NCBI GenBank assembly: GCA_002794775.1 | Contig: NBAY01000021.1 | Span: 310,001-374,000, forward strand | Direction: 5' to 3' | DNA: 64,000 nt | From: Porodaedalea pini | Lineage: Eukaryota; Basidiomycota; Agaricomycetes; Hymenochaetales; Hymenochaetaceae | Shown: one piece after another, positions 37,409 through 49,834 of the stretch | Numbering within the stretch: position 1 is the stretch's first letter | Layout of the letters: each line of letters opens with the position of its first letter | Notes under the pieces: generated by a model | Told to the model about the DNA's origin: nothing | What the model saw: only the letters and a program-made list of their open reading frames with translations | Databases searched by the model: none | Made by a program: the position numbers and the translations under genes

Positions 37409-38848
37409 CTAGTCAGAGATGGACATGTTTTCATCTCCATCCTCATCATCAGTATTGGTGTGGCGCTTTTCTGGGACAGTAACAGCTGCAGAGCTGTTCG
37501 CCTTTGACTGTGACTTCATGCGTGGCTTGTATGACCCGCGATGAGTGCCCTTGTCGCTCCGGGTTTTCTTTGCCTTCTTTGCTGGTGGCTGGTGAGCTGA
37601 CGGTCCAGTGTGCTCGGCAGTGATGTAGGTGAGGGACTTTCGCTCCCATATGCACGAACCATCATGTATAGCATCCAAGATGCTCTGTAGCTTGTCTTCG
37701 GAGAGTCCGTCAACTTCAAACGGCACGTTCGTAGGCCAACCGATGAGTAGAACACCGTGTTTGTCAACAATCTTCGTCTGGTAGTTGACCCACTCCATGC
37801 CGAGGTCGTCAATTGCAGTTATATCACCTAGATTTCTTGTAAGTAAGAGATAATGTAGAGAAAATAATAATATGTTATTGTACTTATGAAGACCATCGCG
37901 TATCTCGAGGTGTACCTGCACCTTGATATCAAGCCTATGCATTTCAGATGCCCTCTTTGCTTTTGCAAGGCCCATTAGATCTGATATCGCGAAGCCCTTG
38001 AAATGCTCCATGAGCATTCGGATATCCATTCTGAGGCCGCGTTCGATGAACCGCTCTGATATGGCATCCAGAAATGCGACGGGCTGGTGAGAGCCTTTGG
38101 TATCAGCACGAGCAACGAGGCATACAGCTGTCGTTTGGCAGCATGACCCCAGGCTCTCCAGCTAAAGTTAGAAGTTAGATATATTTTACAGAGCTGAAGT
38201 GAAGCACTTACCTCATTGTGAATATACTCGAGCGTATGATGTATATCCTGACCGATGGCCTTCTGCGATGTGCAGGCGTTAATTAGCTTGTTGTGCCGGA
38301 AATCATTGAGGAGTTGCAATATTAAGGCCTGCATTTCATCATCCATGTCCTTCCATGATTTGTAGCCCTCATCGGCCAGCAGCAACTGGATATCGGACAG
38401 TTTCAATCGAAGACCCTCCAGAACATCTGGAAATATTATTTAGCATTAGTTGTAATTAATTAGAACCCTGGCAAAGCCAGAGAACACTTGACATAAAATG
38501 TTAGTAAGACTTACCGTCATTTAATTCCAATGCCTTGAAATGAAGAAACACGTTGTACGAATTTTTCTTCTGCGGCTTCTTGAAATTAGAGAGGTGGAGA
38601 AAGTTACGAGTTGTGAATGCCTTCATTTTAGAGTGCATAGTGGCAATGTTCTCAAGCAACTCGTGATGTCGTTCTTCCTCTTCTTGTAGCTTTACCCACA
38701 TTGAAGTCCGAGTCTTCTTCCTCTCCAGGGCCTGTTCGGCACATTGTGTTGCATCAAGGTTTCCAGAGTGAACTCTGTGGCGGCTTGTTGGAGGCTTGTT
38801 CAACTCAAAGGACACTCTCGCCGCGATATCAGCAAGGACAGGGGCCAT
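37409..38848 (-). CDS. KDZ-element accessory gene, unknown function
   Basis: Minus-strand exons: 38501-38848 (MAPVLADIAARVSFELNKPP, then a charged helical region), 37975-38406 (KLSDIQLLLADEGYKSWKDM ... HTLEYIHNEV), and about 37409-37830 (GVLLIGWPTNVPFEVDGLSE ... a Lys/Arg-rich tail ending NMSISD). The GWPxxVPF stretch and basic tail resemble uncharacterised proteins common in agaricomycete genomes. Introns separate the parts: one near 38410-38505, one near 38165-38210, and one near 37830-37890. Reading frames change between exons, so the model is approximate. No enzymatic motif seen. It probably travels with the transposon. Confidence 0.5.
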
Positions 38849-39043
38849 GGTGTATGTGATGGGGATGGGGATTAGGATGGGGAGGCAAGCGAAAAAAAAA
38901 CTCTTATCTTATACCTAGTGGCGGTGTTGTTGCATGCCGTCTGTCAACTGTCAAACAAAAAAAAAAGATTTCAAATATATAACAGGCAATGGAACATACC
39001 TTTTCAAACTTTCGAAGCTCTATATTTTCAAAAAGACCACAAG

Positions 39044-39333
39044 CTAACAATTGATCATCAGAGACTGAGGACACTCACTTAGATGGAACCTTGAGACAAC
39101 AATAATGGACACACAGAAACGCGTGAGAACAGCCATCAACATGTATGCATCCCAGACTCTGATCGTGTCATTGTTGGAGCCCAAGACAATGAGCTCAGCA
39201 TGACAGAGCAGATACGAAACATACAAAGGTGCATCCCAGACTCTGATTGTGTGATCGTAAGAGCCTGAGACAATGTATAGACCAAGAAGCTGTAGACTAG
39301 AAAGGCATGAAGTGACAAAAAGCCAGTGTTCAA
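39044..39333 (-). pseudogene. WD40-repeat gene fragment
   Basis: The minus strand encodes two tandem WD40-like blades: SGSYDHTIRVWDA (near 39235-39275) and ELIVLGSNNDTIRVWDA (near 39145-39195). The flanks break into other frames and stops. Two blades cannot form a propeller, so this is a captured piece of a WD40 gene, such as the large NACHT-WD40 families of mushrooms. Confidence 0.6.
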
Positions 39334-39665
39334 GTTCTTAGGAACATGTCCTTGTGAAAATCATGCAGCAAAGCATCTGAACCGAGAGCCGCCAGCTTGA
39401 GGCTGTCTCTGGGGAGGCGCTGGTGATCCACGCTCATGAACATTGCTCGTGCTGCAAGGCACGACTTCCAGGCTCGTCCGCCTTCGGCCGACATACTCCT
39501 GACTGTGAGGAGCTTGCACTCAACGGTGAGAAGGCGATGAGTGAGCAGGTTTCTCTTCCTTATATGCCTGTTCATAGACCGTGCCAAGCTGCCGACGGGA
39601 CGAGAGAGGGTCTGGGAAGCGGAGGGTTTGTCCCGGCGATGCATGCATGCGAGTCGACCCTTCAT

Positions 39666-41096
39666 TCATCTGATTGACACTGCCTTGGCATCACAATGGA
39701 GTTGAAGGAGGTTCCAGTGAGGGTGAAGCAACGCATATGAAGCCAGGAATGAGCTGAGACAGCGAGCCGTCCGCTTCATGAACAAGCAGTGGCTGCGGAG
39801 AGGTAAAATGCTGTACATGCATCTCCTGATTCTGCGACATGTCACTAGCTCTCCTGCCTCCTTCAATTTGACTAGCTGCAATTTCTGGAGGCGGTTCGCT
39901 GATGACACTGCTAACTTCCATGAAGCTCGACATACTTGCCAACTGGGCTTCAATATCCTCTATGTCTTGCGCAGAGATATCAAACTGATCTTCCCAATAG
40001 AGCTCATCGTCGTCTTTAACATGATGCTCTGTTATACCAGCAGTATCAGAAAAAATAATTATAATAAGTGTAAAAGATGAATGGACCTTCAGCACTACTG
40101 ATGCGTACTGGAGTTGTCACTTGTTCGCAGGACAATACAAATGGCTTGAACTATAAAACAAACAAGTAGAGGTAAGGAATTTAAGATAAGATATACAATA
40201 ATGGTGTGGAGAGAACAGATGAAGCGACACGAAAGGGATATAAGTCCACTCAGTGCAATAACAGTGGACAACTACAGCCAAAGAATGAAAGGATGTACGC
40301 TTCTCTTCCAGCTAGGTGAGTATCCATGACAGTCAGGCATCGCATTCGCATGCTCGACGAGAGCCCTTGAAGCTACCACAATGAAGTCTTCGGCCGCCTT
40401 GATAAAAGTTGGATTCCCACGTAAAAACACAGGTAAGCAATATTCAAAAGCCTGTTGAAGATCAAGATCGGTACGATTAGCATGGAAGTATGGTAGCCTA
40501 TCCATGTCAAAAGTAAAATAAAAGCCTAAGACATCTTCTGTATGCTCTCTGCACACAGTCTTAGTTTTAATCAGTCACAGCGCATAAATATATAATTAAA
40601 GGGTCATACCATTCCTTTGTAGACCATCCTATTTGCTTTTGTGGCATGTCCCCGAAGCTTCTTATTGTCTATATACAGGTCTTTGTCAATATGCAGTGAT
40701 AGATCGCGGTAAGGGTCGGTACGGTTGAGCTCGAAGTATAACATGATAAGATCGTGGTGAACAGCTATTAAGTCCAATTTATTTAATTATTTTTGCTGGT
40801 TGAAGAAATGAGGAGAGCCGCATACCTTTATGACGATCACTCAAATGATCAAGAGGAGTATAAGGAATGATATCAGTTTTCTGGCCCCTGTTAATTTCGA
40901 TCATTGGCCTGTCAGGAAGCGGGTCATAAAGCGCAGTGACGAGATCAGCATAATTGTTGATCACTTTGTTGTGGGTGTCAGTCTTGCGCTGCAGGAAGAA
41001 TGCCTCTGGAAATTGGACATGGCTCGCCATCTTGCAGTAGAGGTGCCAGTGGTGGGTGTCGACGATGAGGAACAGCAGCATGGCAAGGCCGCACAA
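39666..41096 (-). CDS. KDZ-element accessory gene 2, unknown function
   Basis: Minus-strand exons: 41096-40830 (MCGLAMLLFLIVDTHHWHLY ... PLPDRPMIEINRGQKTDIIP), about 40770-40610 (AVHHDLIMLYFELNRTDPYR, LHIDKDLYIDNKKLRGHATK), 40556-40272 (ACREHTEDVLGFYFTFDMD-like, CLPVFLRGNPTFIKAAEDF), and further 3' possible exons to 39666 (DDDELYWEDQFDISAQDIED). The exons keep a coherent globular composition with short introns between them. No family recognised. Another cargo gene of the transposon, or a resident gene caught in it; the former is likelier since it lies between the terminal repeats and on the transposase strand. Confidence 0.45.
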
Positions 41097-41583
41097 CTAC
41101 TGGCTTTTGGCTTTATTTATATACTTACTTCACTTCTCATGCAAGTAGGTACACTCCCTAATCAGTAAGCCACATATTTTTGTGCAGATAATTGAAACAC
41201 TCACATTTTCATACAGTGTATAACTAAAGCCCAAGGCTTTATTTATGTGGCGTATCTGCAGCTCATCTCTCAAGGTCATCATAATTAATCATAGGAACAC
41301 ATAGGTACTCCCCATATAGGTATTTCCACTAGAGTGGCTCATTCAGTTCCACATCATTTCATGGGTTTCTTTGCAGCATTGCACGAGGAATCTGTTTCAT
41401 CGTCCACAGTGCCTTCCAAACGGCAACAGCAGTCGCTCTCGAAGGTGAATTCTAAGTCGCGGAAGAATGGCAGAGTGAGGGACAGAAGGGGAAGGGACAC
41501 GCACTAATATTGTCACTGGCAGATGGCATCTACTGAGGCAGAATTCAATCTATCCAGGAAGGAATCATCTCGTACAACAAGAA

Positions 41584-41992
41584 TCAGGTGATATAGAATA
41601 ACGCAAGCAGATAAACCAATTTACTTTCACTCGTCCTCGTCTCCACTAACCTTGTCATCGGCACTGGCCACGCCAATGACACCACTGCTCTCCTTCTGCC
41701 GGATCTCATGACCGGCCTCCTTGAGGATCGGATGAAAAGGTGGAGGTGAAGGTGAAGGTATGGCCAGATGAGGAAGGCCAGGAAGGGATGTACCAGCCGC
41801 ATTCGACTCCGAGAGGAAGAGCATCCCTGAATGGCCGGTGTAAGTCAAATGCACATACGTGAAGAACAACATGAAGTGATTCAGTATTGGATGACATCGA
41901 GGCACTTTCACATCTACTGCGAGCACCAATATGAATGGAACTTGCCGGGCACTAGTACTTTCCTTCTCTGCCACCTCGGAAACGACACCCAA
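41584..41992 (-). CDS. Possible exon of an unknown gene
   Basis: 121-codon minus-strand frame with a Ser/Pro-rich stretch (LAIPSPSPPPFHPILKEAGH) and an acidic end (DDKVSGDEDE). No start context or partner exons are clear. It could be an exon of a neighbouring cargo gene. Confidence 0.25.
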
Positions 41993-43063
41993 AGTGCCGG
42001 AACTGTCAGTAAACTAGTGTAAATGCGTCACTTACCCTCTTATAATAAAACATATATTGTTTTTTTCCTCAGTATGGCTAGATTTGTCTGATGGCAAAGG
42101 AATTTAGGGCAATACACCTTGTCTGAACCTACCAGCGAAGTTTCATAGCAATCCAGCTCTTAACGAGTGCAGTAGAAGCTAAGCTGCATGTAATTTTGAG
42201 AAGTGAAGCAAATGTGAGTCAAATTGCGGTACTGTTTACAGCATATATTACTTTCTTGACATCTGCTCGGCCTCAAACTTACGGGATATCTTCTTTACAT
42301 GTTTATCTAACTGTTCCAGGTATTATTTTTATAGTTACAAATAAAAATGTTGCATATGATGTGTTTGAACTCCTGATCACACTTACAAACCCATATGTGC
42401 AAACTAGAACATGCTTCGGAAGACCGTTTTCGAGAGCATATACTTACAAGGCAGGTAGAAGAAATCTAACAGCACTTTATTTTTCTACTAGCAATCCTCT
42501 TCTGTTTACAAAAGCATCCACTTCATTTTGTGCAGCCGATCACTTTAAAAAAATGTTCTCAAAAACTTTGACTGGATAGATTTGGCAGGAGGCAATGTGA
42601 GTATATGCAACATTATATTGAATGGCTAGTCTGGTTGGCTCAAAAATCTCTAGAACTAATGTGAATGTACAGAGTGAGTAGGCTACAAATTCTCGTAGTC
42701 TCTAATGGAATACCAGTAAAACGAAAAATTGAGACATTGAGCTCCGGGACAGGCTTGCTCAGAACAGTCCCGGAAAATGCCGAGGTCCTCACAACAGCGA
42801 TGTCGAGTCGAAACATTACCCTCAAGAAATTGTATTTGTGAATATAGTACCATAAACTAAGTAGTGTGTAACAGTGGTAGTATATTGGTTAGATTTAACG
42901 CTTAATTCCATTATTATATATCAAGAACAAGCTATAGTAGACACTCCTTCCAAGCAAAGACACGGTACACTTTTTCACTGCTGACAATATTAATGGGCCA
43001 TACTCTTGTTCGGGCACAAGAAATCAGTTAATTTAACAATAAGTTTACAAATAGTATATGTAA
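41993..43063. other. Transposon interior, no gene recognised
   Basis: AT-rich stretch downstream of the transposase with only short unconvincing frames (for example 42196-42579 plus). Confidence 0.45.
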
Positions 43064-46000
43064 CTAAAATTCGAGCTCTGTGCATGACAAGGTGTCAAAG
43101 GCTGCAGACACAGCAGACAGCACGGGTAAGTCCTCATCAGACTGCTCGCCGTCATCTCCCTGACCTCCTTCCACATCAGGAACACCTCCATGTACCGTGA
43201 CATCCATTTCGCAAACCCCCAATGGGTCTCGATCACCTGTGTATCCTTTCCACCCTTCAATATCCTGCAATCGGTGCAGATGTATCCAATTAACTGCTTG
43301 ACGCAATCTTTGCCACTTTTTCAACTGCAATGAAAGATCTGGGTCAGTTAGATTGAGGTTATTTACAATACCGTCTAGTCAAGTGTCCGAGTTGAACATG
43401 TATGTATGAAGGCGGCGAATTTCTATGTTGAGGCGCCTTAGTTCTTCTCGTGAGCGTTGAAGCTTGTAGTACACGACAGATGCCTCCCGCTCTGCTTGAC
43501 ACGACCATGGCTTGTCGGTAATGTTATGGCAACTAAGGCGGAGGATGTCAAATTGGCCAATGAAGACGTATTCGAGGACCTCCGAGATTTCGAGCATCCG
43601 GCGAGATAAAGAGGTCGTGGCATCATTGTATGCCTTGACAGCTGATCGAACAGATTTTGACTGAGCTTTCAATGCCTTTGCAATTTGACTCCTCATTTTG
43701 TAGCCTTTAAAATATTAGCGCGGCCGTTTAGAATATAATTGATGACTTACCGGTGCCGGCCTGATTCATTTTCGTCAGCTCAAAGAGCCGCGAAACAACA
43801 AGTCCTTCAAGCCTGTCAATGGCTTTCTCAAACTCCCGCTCAGCCAACCCTTTGTCCACCTGAACCCAGTCTTTACAGCCTGCCTTCCATCTTGCCATGA
43901 TTTTGAGCTTTCCTTCGAGCTCTTGAGCGGCTGATTGAAGAGCAAGGAGTGAATCGAGGCCTCGCACCATTCCCGTCTCGCTTCGTAACATTTCTGCTGA
44001 GCTGTTATTGTACGAAGCCTGAGCTGTTTCGAAGTCACTTGGCCGCAGTAACATCCATTGCGTGGTTCGATTTTTGTATCTTTCCCTGTCAGATATAATT
44101 TAATGCATCACGCTCTTTGTCAAAGACGATCGTGCATGCCTCGGAGAGAGCTTCCAATGAAGCTGAAGATTATGAAAAAAAAACTTACTCTGCTATTGCA
44201 AGTTTCTTGAGGACCTCAACATATTCCATCTCGAGAGCCTCAATTTCAGACGGGCATTGCATCTGTATGGCCTTCAAGTACGCAAGTTCTTCAGCATGCC
44301 ATTGTGTGAATACGTCATCCGATTCAATGTTGAGGAGACGCTTTGCTTCCACAAGTTGTTTCGTGTGCTCATTGATACTTCTCAATGCTTGCTTGTAGTT
44401 ATTGACAAGGAATTGGGCTGTAGTTAGATTTAAGTCAGTAAAATCAGTATGTTATCATTGATAATGAAACACACCGAGTTTGGCATATTTATCCATATTC
44501 CAGTGTGCAAAATGTTGCAGTATGGCCTGCCGCCGGTGGAACTTCGAGGCATGTCGAGTGATGCCAGCCACGCGATTCGACTCTGAAAAAACCCTCTCGC
44601 AACCTTCAAAGTCTTCTAGGCCTGCACCTTCAGTGTACAGTGGATGCCATTGTAGTTGGCATACACAACAGTGCACGTGGCCATGAAAAGCGCCGCAGCA
44701 AAAACTGCATTCCTCGACTTTCACCTTTGGCCCAACGAGGTCGCTCTTGTTAGCAGTCACAGAGAAGCCGCAGCCAATGTCATAGCCACCCAGTAGTTTC
44801 TTTCTGAAGATATCAATCAGCCGGCTAGTTAAAGCCAGAGGATATTTGGCACTGTGAGTTTGTTTAGTAAAGATATAACGAGAAAAGAAAAAGAAAAAGA
44901 AAAAGAAAACAAAAACGACGAAGACGAAAAAGAAGAATAAGAATAAGAATAAGAATAAGAATAAGAATACTAATAACAATAATAAAAGAAAAGACTCACA
45001 GTTCTCCGCTGTGAATCATATTGCACAACAAAAGGACAACACCATGGCGGCATACAGCCACAAAGATACCGGTCTCATCAAACGTGCCCCACATTTTTTT
45101 CTTGGAGTCCTCTGCAAGATTCGACCATCGATCGGTACATGGAGTACTTTCCTCCGAACTGTCGATAGGTGAGCCTTCCTCGCCTGTATCATCTGCTGTT
45201 GGTGCGATAGGAGTAGCTTTGCTCTAAAGTAGATATATGCGTCACAATTTTCAGCCATCTTCATCTCACGAGGTTGCCGCTCTTAAAGAGCTTACCTTGC
45301 TTGCCTGTTTCTTCACTTCATTTCTGAAGACGTCAACAGCGGATGCTTCAACAAAGACTAGCACCTCTCAAGTGCGGTTATCTGGCCATTCAGCATTCCA
45401 AATCAGGACCTTGCCATGTCTGTCCGTTCTTCGTTGGAGGTTTTGATTCCACTTTAGCGATTCATTCCCGTCCATGGTGAAGAGTAATCTGTGAGTTAGT
45501 TCTTCTTTGCCAGGAAGTTCGTAGGTGCAACAAGGGCACATGTCGTGATATTGCAATGCTCGTGACGAAAATAAGAGAGTGTCAAGCCTTGAGTTGATGC
45601 GATGGAGAATCTCTAGATAAACGTTGAATGCTCTAGAGAATGCTCTCGAATAATGTGATCGAAACGGTACCTACTCCTTGTCAGCATGGATGTCAAACTC
45701 AACGAGCTCGATAAATGAAAAATAGCTCTGTTTACTCACCAGGTGTATCTCGCAAAGGCTATGGACGAAGGGTTGAATTCCAAGATTTGGGCATCGACTG
45801 TTGATCACTTGATATGCTTTGAGTACTTTGAGCGAAATCCCCAACTCCAGGTGCTGAGGTGAAGAGGGCATGTACCCGTGGCGGACCATAGTCTCAGTGA
45901 ACGGTTTTGCAACCTCGACAGGGAATGATGCTTCGTGGCGCTCTATGGAAGGAAGGGCGAGTGGGTGTGGGTGAATTTGTAGATGTGTTTTGTGTAGCAA

Positions 46001-46742
46001 ATGTGCATTAGATACAGGCTGAATAAGATTAAAAGAGGAATGTTCGTACCATGCATGTTGAGACAAAGGATGGGCACGTGCATTGCAGTGTTCTCTGGTT
46101 CTTCCAGAGCTCCATGGCCATCCCACTTCAAATACACCTCTACAAGCCTCTGGTACAACGTCGCCCATTGTTCATTTTCCCTTTGAGTGCGATTATGGCT
46201 TGATGCGAGGTTGTATTCTCTTTTTTTTTCATATATTGTCTTGAGAAATTGAAGTGTGAGTTTTATTTATTCTGTACACACCGTTTTTGTAACTCAGAGT
46301 TCGTGTTTGGTACCTCATTTTCTTCATCGTCGGTTATACCCATGTCCTCTTCTTCATTTTCACCGTCGTTGATCCATGAAGGCTCGCCCATCGCATCGTA
46401 AGGTGTCTCAGACAGCTTGGATTCCACCCAGAAGAGCATATCATCATCAGCCGTAGTCTCCTTCTCCTCAAGACCACCTGGCGCATTCATTCTGATTGAA
46501 TCTTCTGCTTTCCGCCGCTTGATCTGTGCACAGAGTTCTAATAAACAGTAAGCAAGTCTTAAAATATTTATGAACAGAGACTTACTCTCGAGCTCTTCTT
46601 TCCACTGTGCTTCTGTTGCCTCTCGCTGCGCACGAGTCAGGGTGCTGTTGCTCTCACTCCTGCCGGTAACATGTCCGCCAAGGCCATATGTGACCATGCG
46701 AACCTTGATTTTGTGACAGACTCCTCGTCGGCCTCTCATCAT
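43064..46742 (-). CDS. KDZ (Kyakuja-Dileera-Zisupton) family transposase
   Basis: Multi-exon minus-strand gene starting MMRGRRGVCHKIKVRMV (46742). In order: N-terminal helical/acidic region; YQRLVEVYLKWDGHG; MVRHGYMPSSPQHLELGISL with LGIQPFVHSLCEIHL; a Cys cluster CPCCTYEL followed by LLFTMDGNESLKW (near 45450-45550); DRWSNLAEDSKKKMWGTFDE then TGIFVAVCRHGVVLLLCNM (45020-45150); YPLALTSRLIDIFRKKLLGG and YDIGCGFS; CCGAFHGHVHCCVCQLQWHP; EGAGLEDFEGCERVFSESNR; and FHRRQAILQHF (44455-44870). The C-terminal coiled regions follow (LFELTKMNQAGTGYKMRSQI; LNIEIRRLHTYM), ending at 43064. This is the full set of KDZ hallmarks, including MDGN, DETGIF, YDIGCGF and LEDxEGCER. Exon edges are approximate. No internal stop was noticed, so it may be active. 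Confidence 0.88.
44881..44990. repeat. Microsatellite in a transposase intron
   Basis: Runs of agaaaa and aataag units between two transposase exons (HSGEL and KYPLAL on the minus strand). Confidence 0.85.
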
Positions 46743-47147
46743 GGTTGGCGAAGATAAAGAGCAGATATTAGCATCATTTGATATTGAAAAATGACAGCAC
46801 TTCCCTCTCGTTCCCATGCATAATATCAAATTCACAATATTAATCTATTGCTTGAAACCTGTCAAATTCACATATTATTCATTGAAGTAAGTCTCACCTT
46901 AGCTTACTTGCATTGTGTGGCTGCCGCGCTTTGGTTAGATCGCTAAGCTCAGTTGTCATGCGCGAGAGCTTGACGCGATGTACATGCACAGGCATCACGT
47001 GCGCCGTGCTTGAGTAAGGAACTGACATGAGCGAGTTCATTCCCAGCTTAGCACACTCAACCTCTTGTCGTCATCAACAGCGTCGGCATCGCCGGCGTCT
47101 ATGGGTTCGCCGTGCCGGTATAACAGCTAAGTCCCCTAATCACACAC

Positions 47148-48368
47148 CTGCTTGTGGCTTCTGACAACCTCTTGTGCCAGAACCTTTGCATTCTTGACAT
47201 CTCCATTTGTCGCAAGTTCTTCACCTCTGTCCTGAGCCTTATTCGTAGGGATATCGACCTGCAGACGACCCTCTGAGCTCCTTGTCAAGTCTCGAATTTA
47301 TGCAAGAGAACCGACCTGTCTCATCTCTTGGTCAAGCTGATGCTGCTATCACTTAGAATCACTCACATATGTCCTCATGTACTGATGACTGGAGGCCTAT
47401 ATGATGGCATTGGTGAGCCGCTCATCTCACGAAGAGCAAGTGTGCTGCAATGACTTGGAATTGCTCGCATATGTCCTCATGTACTGATGACGCGAGGACA
47501 GGCAAGGCCGATTCTAAAAGCCTGTAGGATGGCATTCCAAGCAATCTTGAGCGAGGTGGTGGACATGAAGTGTGCTGGACAGAAGCTTGGTTTGGGAGTG
47601 TTGGCATGCAGCCGAGTTGCTTTTGTCAGTAAAGTAGAACATGTAAAATTTTTATAGCTGTATTATAATAATGTACATGATTTTATATTAATTAATCAGA
47701 AGAGAGCAAGAGAAACGGGCCAGAAACAAGTGAGATCGTCGAGCTCATCGTGCGCGACAATGAGCTCGGGGTGTTCGACAATGTGGGGTAATATTTGATC
47801 GATGCACGTGGGATGCGCGTCCTCGGGGAACCGGCAGCTCATGTAGCCGGTACCTGGGATTCCTTCGTGCCTGTTCTGACGTCATATAAATATCAACCAA
47901 ACTATGCTTTATATGGTATTTCTTTGATGGGCACAGTTCGAGTCAGTAAAACAATTATTTTATTCACTTTCTAATTTTTTACTTTACATATATGGCATCT
48001 ACTTAATCATAGCTACACATAACAACAAAAATGACAAAAAATGGTCAGGAATTGAGTGAGTTAGTTGAGCTCACTGTGGGGAACAGTGAGCTTGGGGTGA
48101 TCAATGACGCGTGTCGTCATTTGATCAACATGTCTGATGAGTAAAGACGCGGCGAGGCCTGATTTGGCAAGGTGATGTGCATCCCCGGTGACCGGTCCTC
48201 CCTAGTAACTGGTGCCCAGCTCCCTGGTAGGTAAGCTCTGTAAGCTCCAAAATTGAGCTCAGTTTTCACGCCAGTATGAGGGAACAACTGAAAAGGTACC
48301 TAACTAGGGGTGGTCATGACCCCCTTGACCACCCCTAATTAGGTACTAAACTGTACATACATTAGGTG
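47148..48368. repeat. Terminal inverted repeat of the KDZ element, right
   Basis: Exact-length partner (1221 bp) of 35726-36946. Homology stops at 47148 on the inner side, where tgattaggggactt-type unique sequence begins. Confidence 0.85.
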
Positions 48369-49496
48369 CAATTCCTCACGATACATGTTCATTACTGCCC
48401 TTTTCAGAAGTATTGTCACACATGATTTCACTGATTTTCGTGCCACAAGAGCCTCAAAACACAAACATTTTCATATCTCAACCAAAAGTTGACCTTTTTG
48501 CGTCATCTAAGTTGATAAATTCATTTTTTAATCTCATCTTTCATATTTCAACAAGAGTGATAAGAAATAGTCAAAATTTGAGTCTGAAACAGCAAAAATG
48601 CTGTTTTTGAACCCATTTCCATTGTTCATTTTTTCCTGCACTCAGATTTCACTGTACAGTGCTCCAGACCAGCCCAGAATTCCAGTATTAGTCTATTATG
48701 AATTTACAGACTGATTTTGAGATGTATTGTGAGGTAGATGTGCTCAATTGGTGCATGCCTAAAACACACAAATCCCCTCTGTCTCTGCAAGCCCCCCAGC
48801 CCCCAGGAAAAATTCTTCTCAACTAATTTCATGCATGTAAATTCATTCAAAGTGTATTGGAACAGATTTGAGCAGCATCTATGGCTCTAGCATCAACCAG
48901 TGAGCTGAATTGAGTACCAGATTCTGACTGTATGCACTATTCTTGTGAACATATCCCTGATTCATGAAGCAAGCCTGTATCCATGGATGCTGCTCAAATC
49001 TGTTCCAATACACTTTGAATGAATTTACATGCATGAAATTAGTTGAGAAGAATTTTTCCTGGGGGCTGGGGGGCTTGCAGAAACAGAGGGGATTTGTGTG
49101 TTTTAGGCATGCACCAATTGAGCACATCTACCTCACAATACATCTCAAAATCAGTCTGTAAATTCATAATAGACTAATACTGGAATTCTGGGCTGGTCTG
49201 GAGCACTGTACAGTGAAATCTGAGTGCAGGAAAAAATGAACAATGGAAATGGGTTCAAAAACAGCATTTTTGCTGTTTCAGACTCAAATTTTGACTATTT
49301 CTTATCACTCTTGTTGAAATATGAAAGATGAGATTAAAAAATGAATTTATCAACTTAGATGACGCAAAAAGGTCAACTTTTGGTTGAGATATGAAAATGT
49401 TTGTGTTTTGAGGCTCTTGTGGCACGAAAATCAGTGAAATCATGTGTGACAATACTTCTGAAAAGGGCAGTAATGAACATGTATCGTGAGGAATTG
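48369..49496. repeat. Foldback (hairpin) element, right arm copy
   Basis: Mirror copy of 34598-35725: arms 48369-48885 and 48980-49496 around a 94-bp loop. Adjacent to the right end of the KDZ element. Confidence 0.9.
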
Positions 49497-49834
49497 ACAC
49501 AGTAAATCGACATTTACTCGAATTTCGGCAGTTATGCCGCAAGACGCGTCAAAACCACATGAATTTGATGTGGGACAATACTTCTGAAAAGGGCAGTAGT
49601 CAAATATCTGTTGTATGAAAACAAAGCGCGAACTACGGCTGTCTGTTCGGAAGTATTCTTTTTGAGTCATAACTACGCACCAAGTGTTCCTCCTTGTATC
49701 GCAGGCAGGAGTCGAACTAGATATGCATTTTCAACCAAACAAAACCAACGAAGATGCCTCGACATATTTGTACAGTGACATGTAAGAACAAATTTCATGG
49801 TACCCAGAAGTTGCTCGTAGCTAACAATGCACCT

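Larger units (their letters stand above)
35726..48368 (-). mobile_element. KDZ-type DNA transposon, 12.6 kb
   Basis: Bounded by inverted termini CACCTAATGTATGTACAG (35726-35743) and its complement ending at 48368. The terminal repeats extend 1221 bp. The interior has a spliced KDZ (Kyakuja-Dileera-Zisupton) transposase and at least two further minus-strand genes, plus a WD40-like fragment. There is no direct target duplication: the flanks are mirror images (gaattg before, caattc after) because the outer sequence is palindromic. The outer boundaries are inferred from the terminal repeat. The family assignment rests on the transposase. Confidence 0.75.

Noticed and set aside
44881..44990. Phe/Val-rich N-terminus predicted by reading the microsatellite
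   Set aside because: It is an intron between two transposase exons, not coding.
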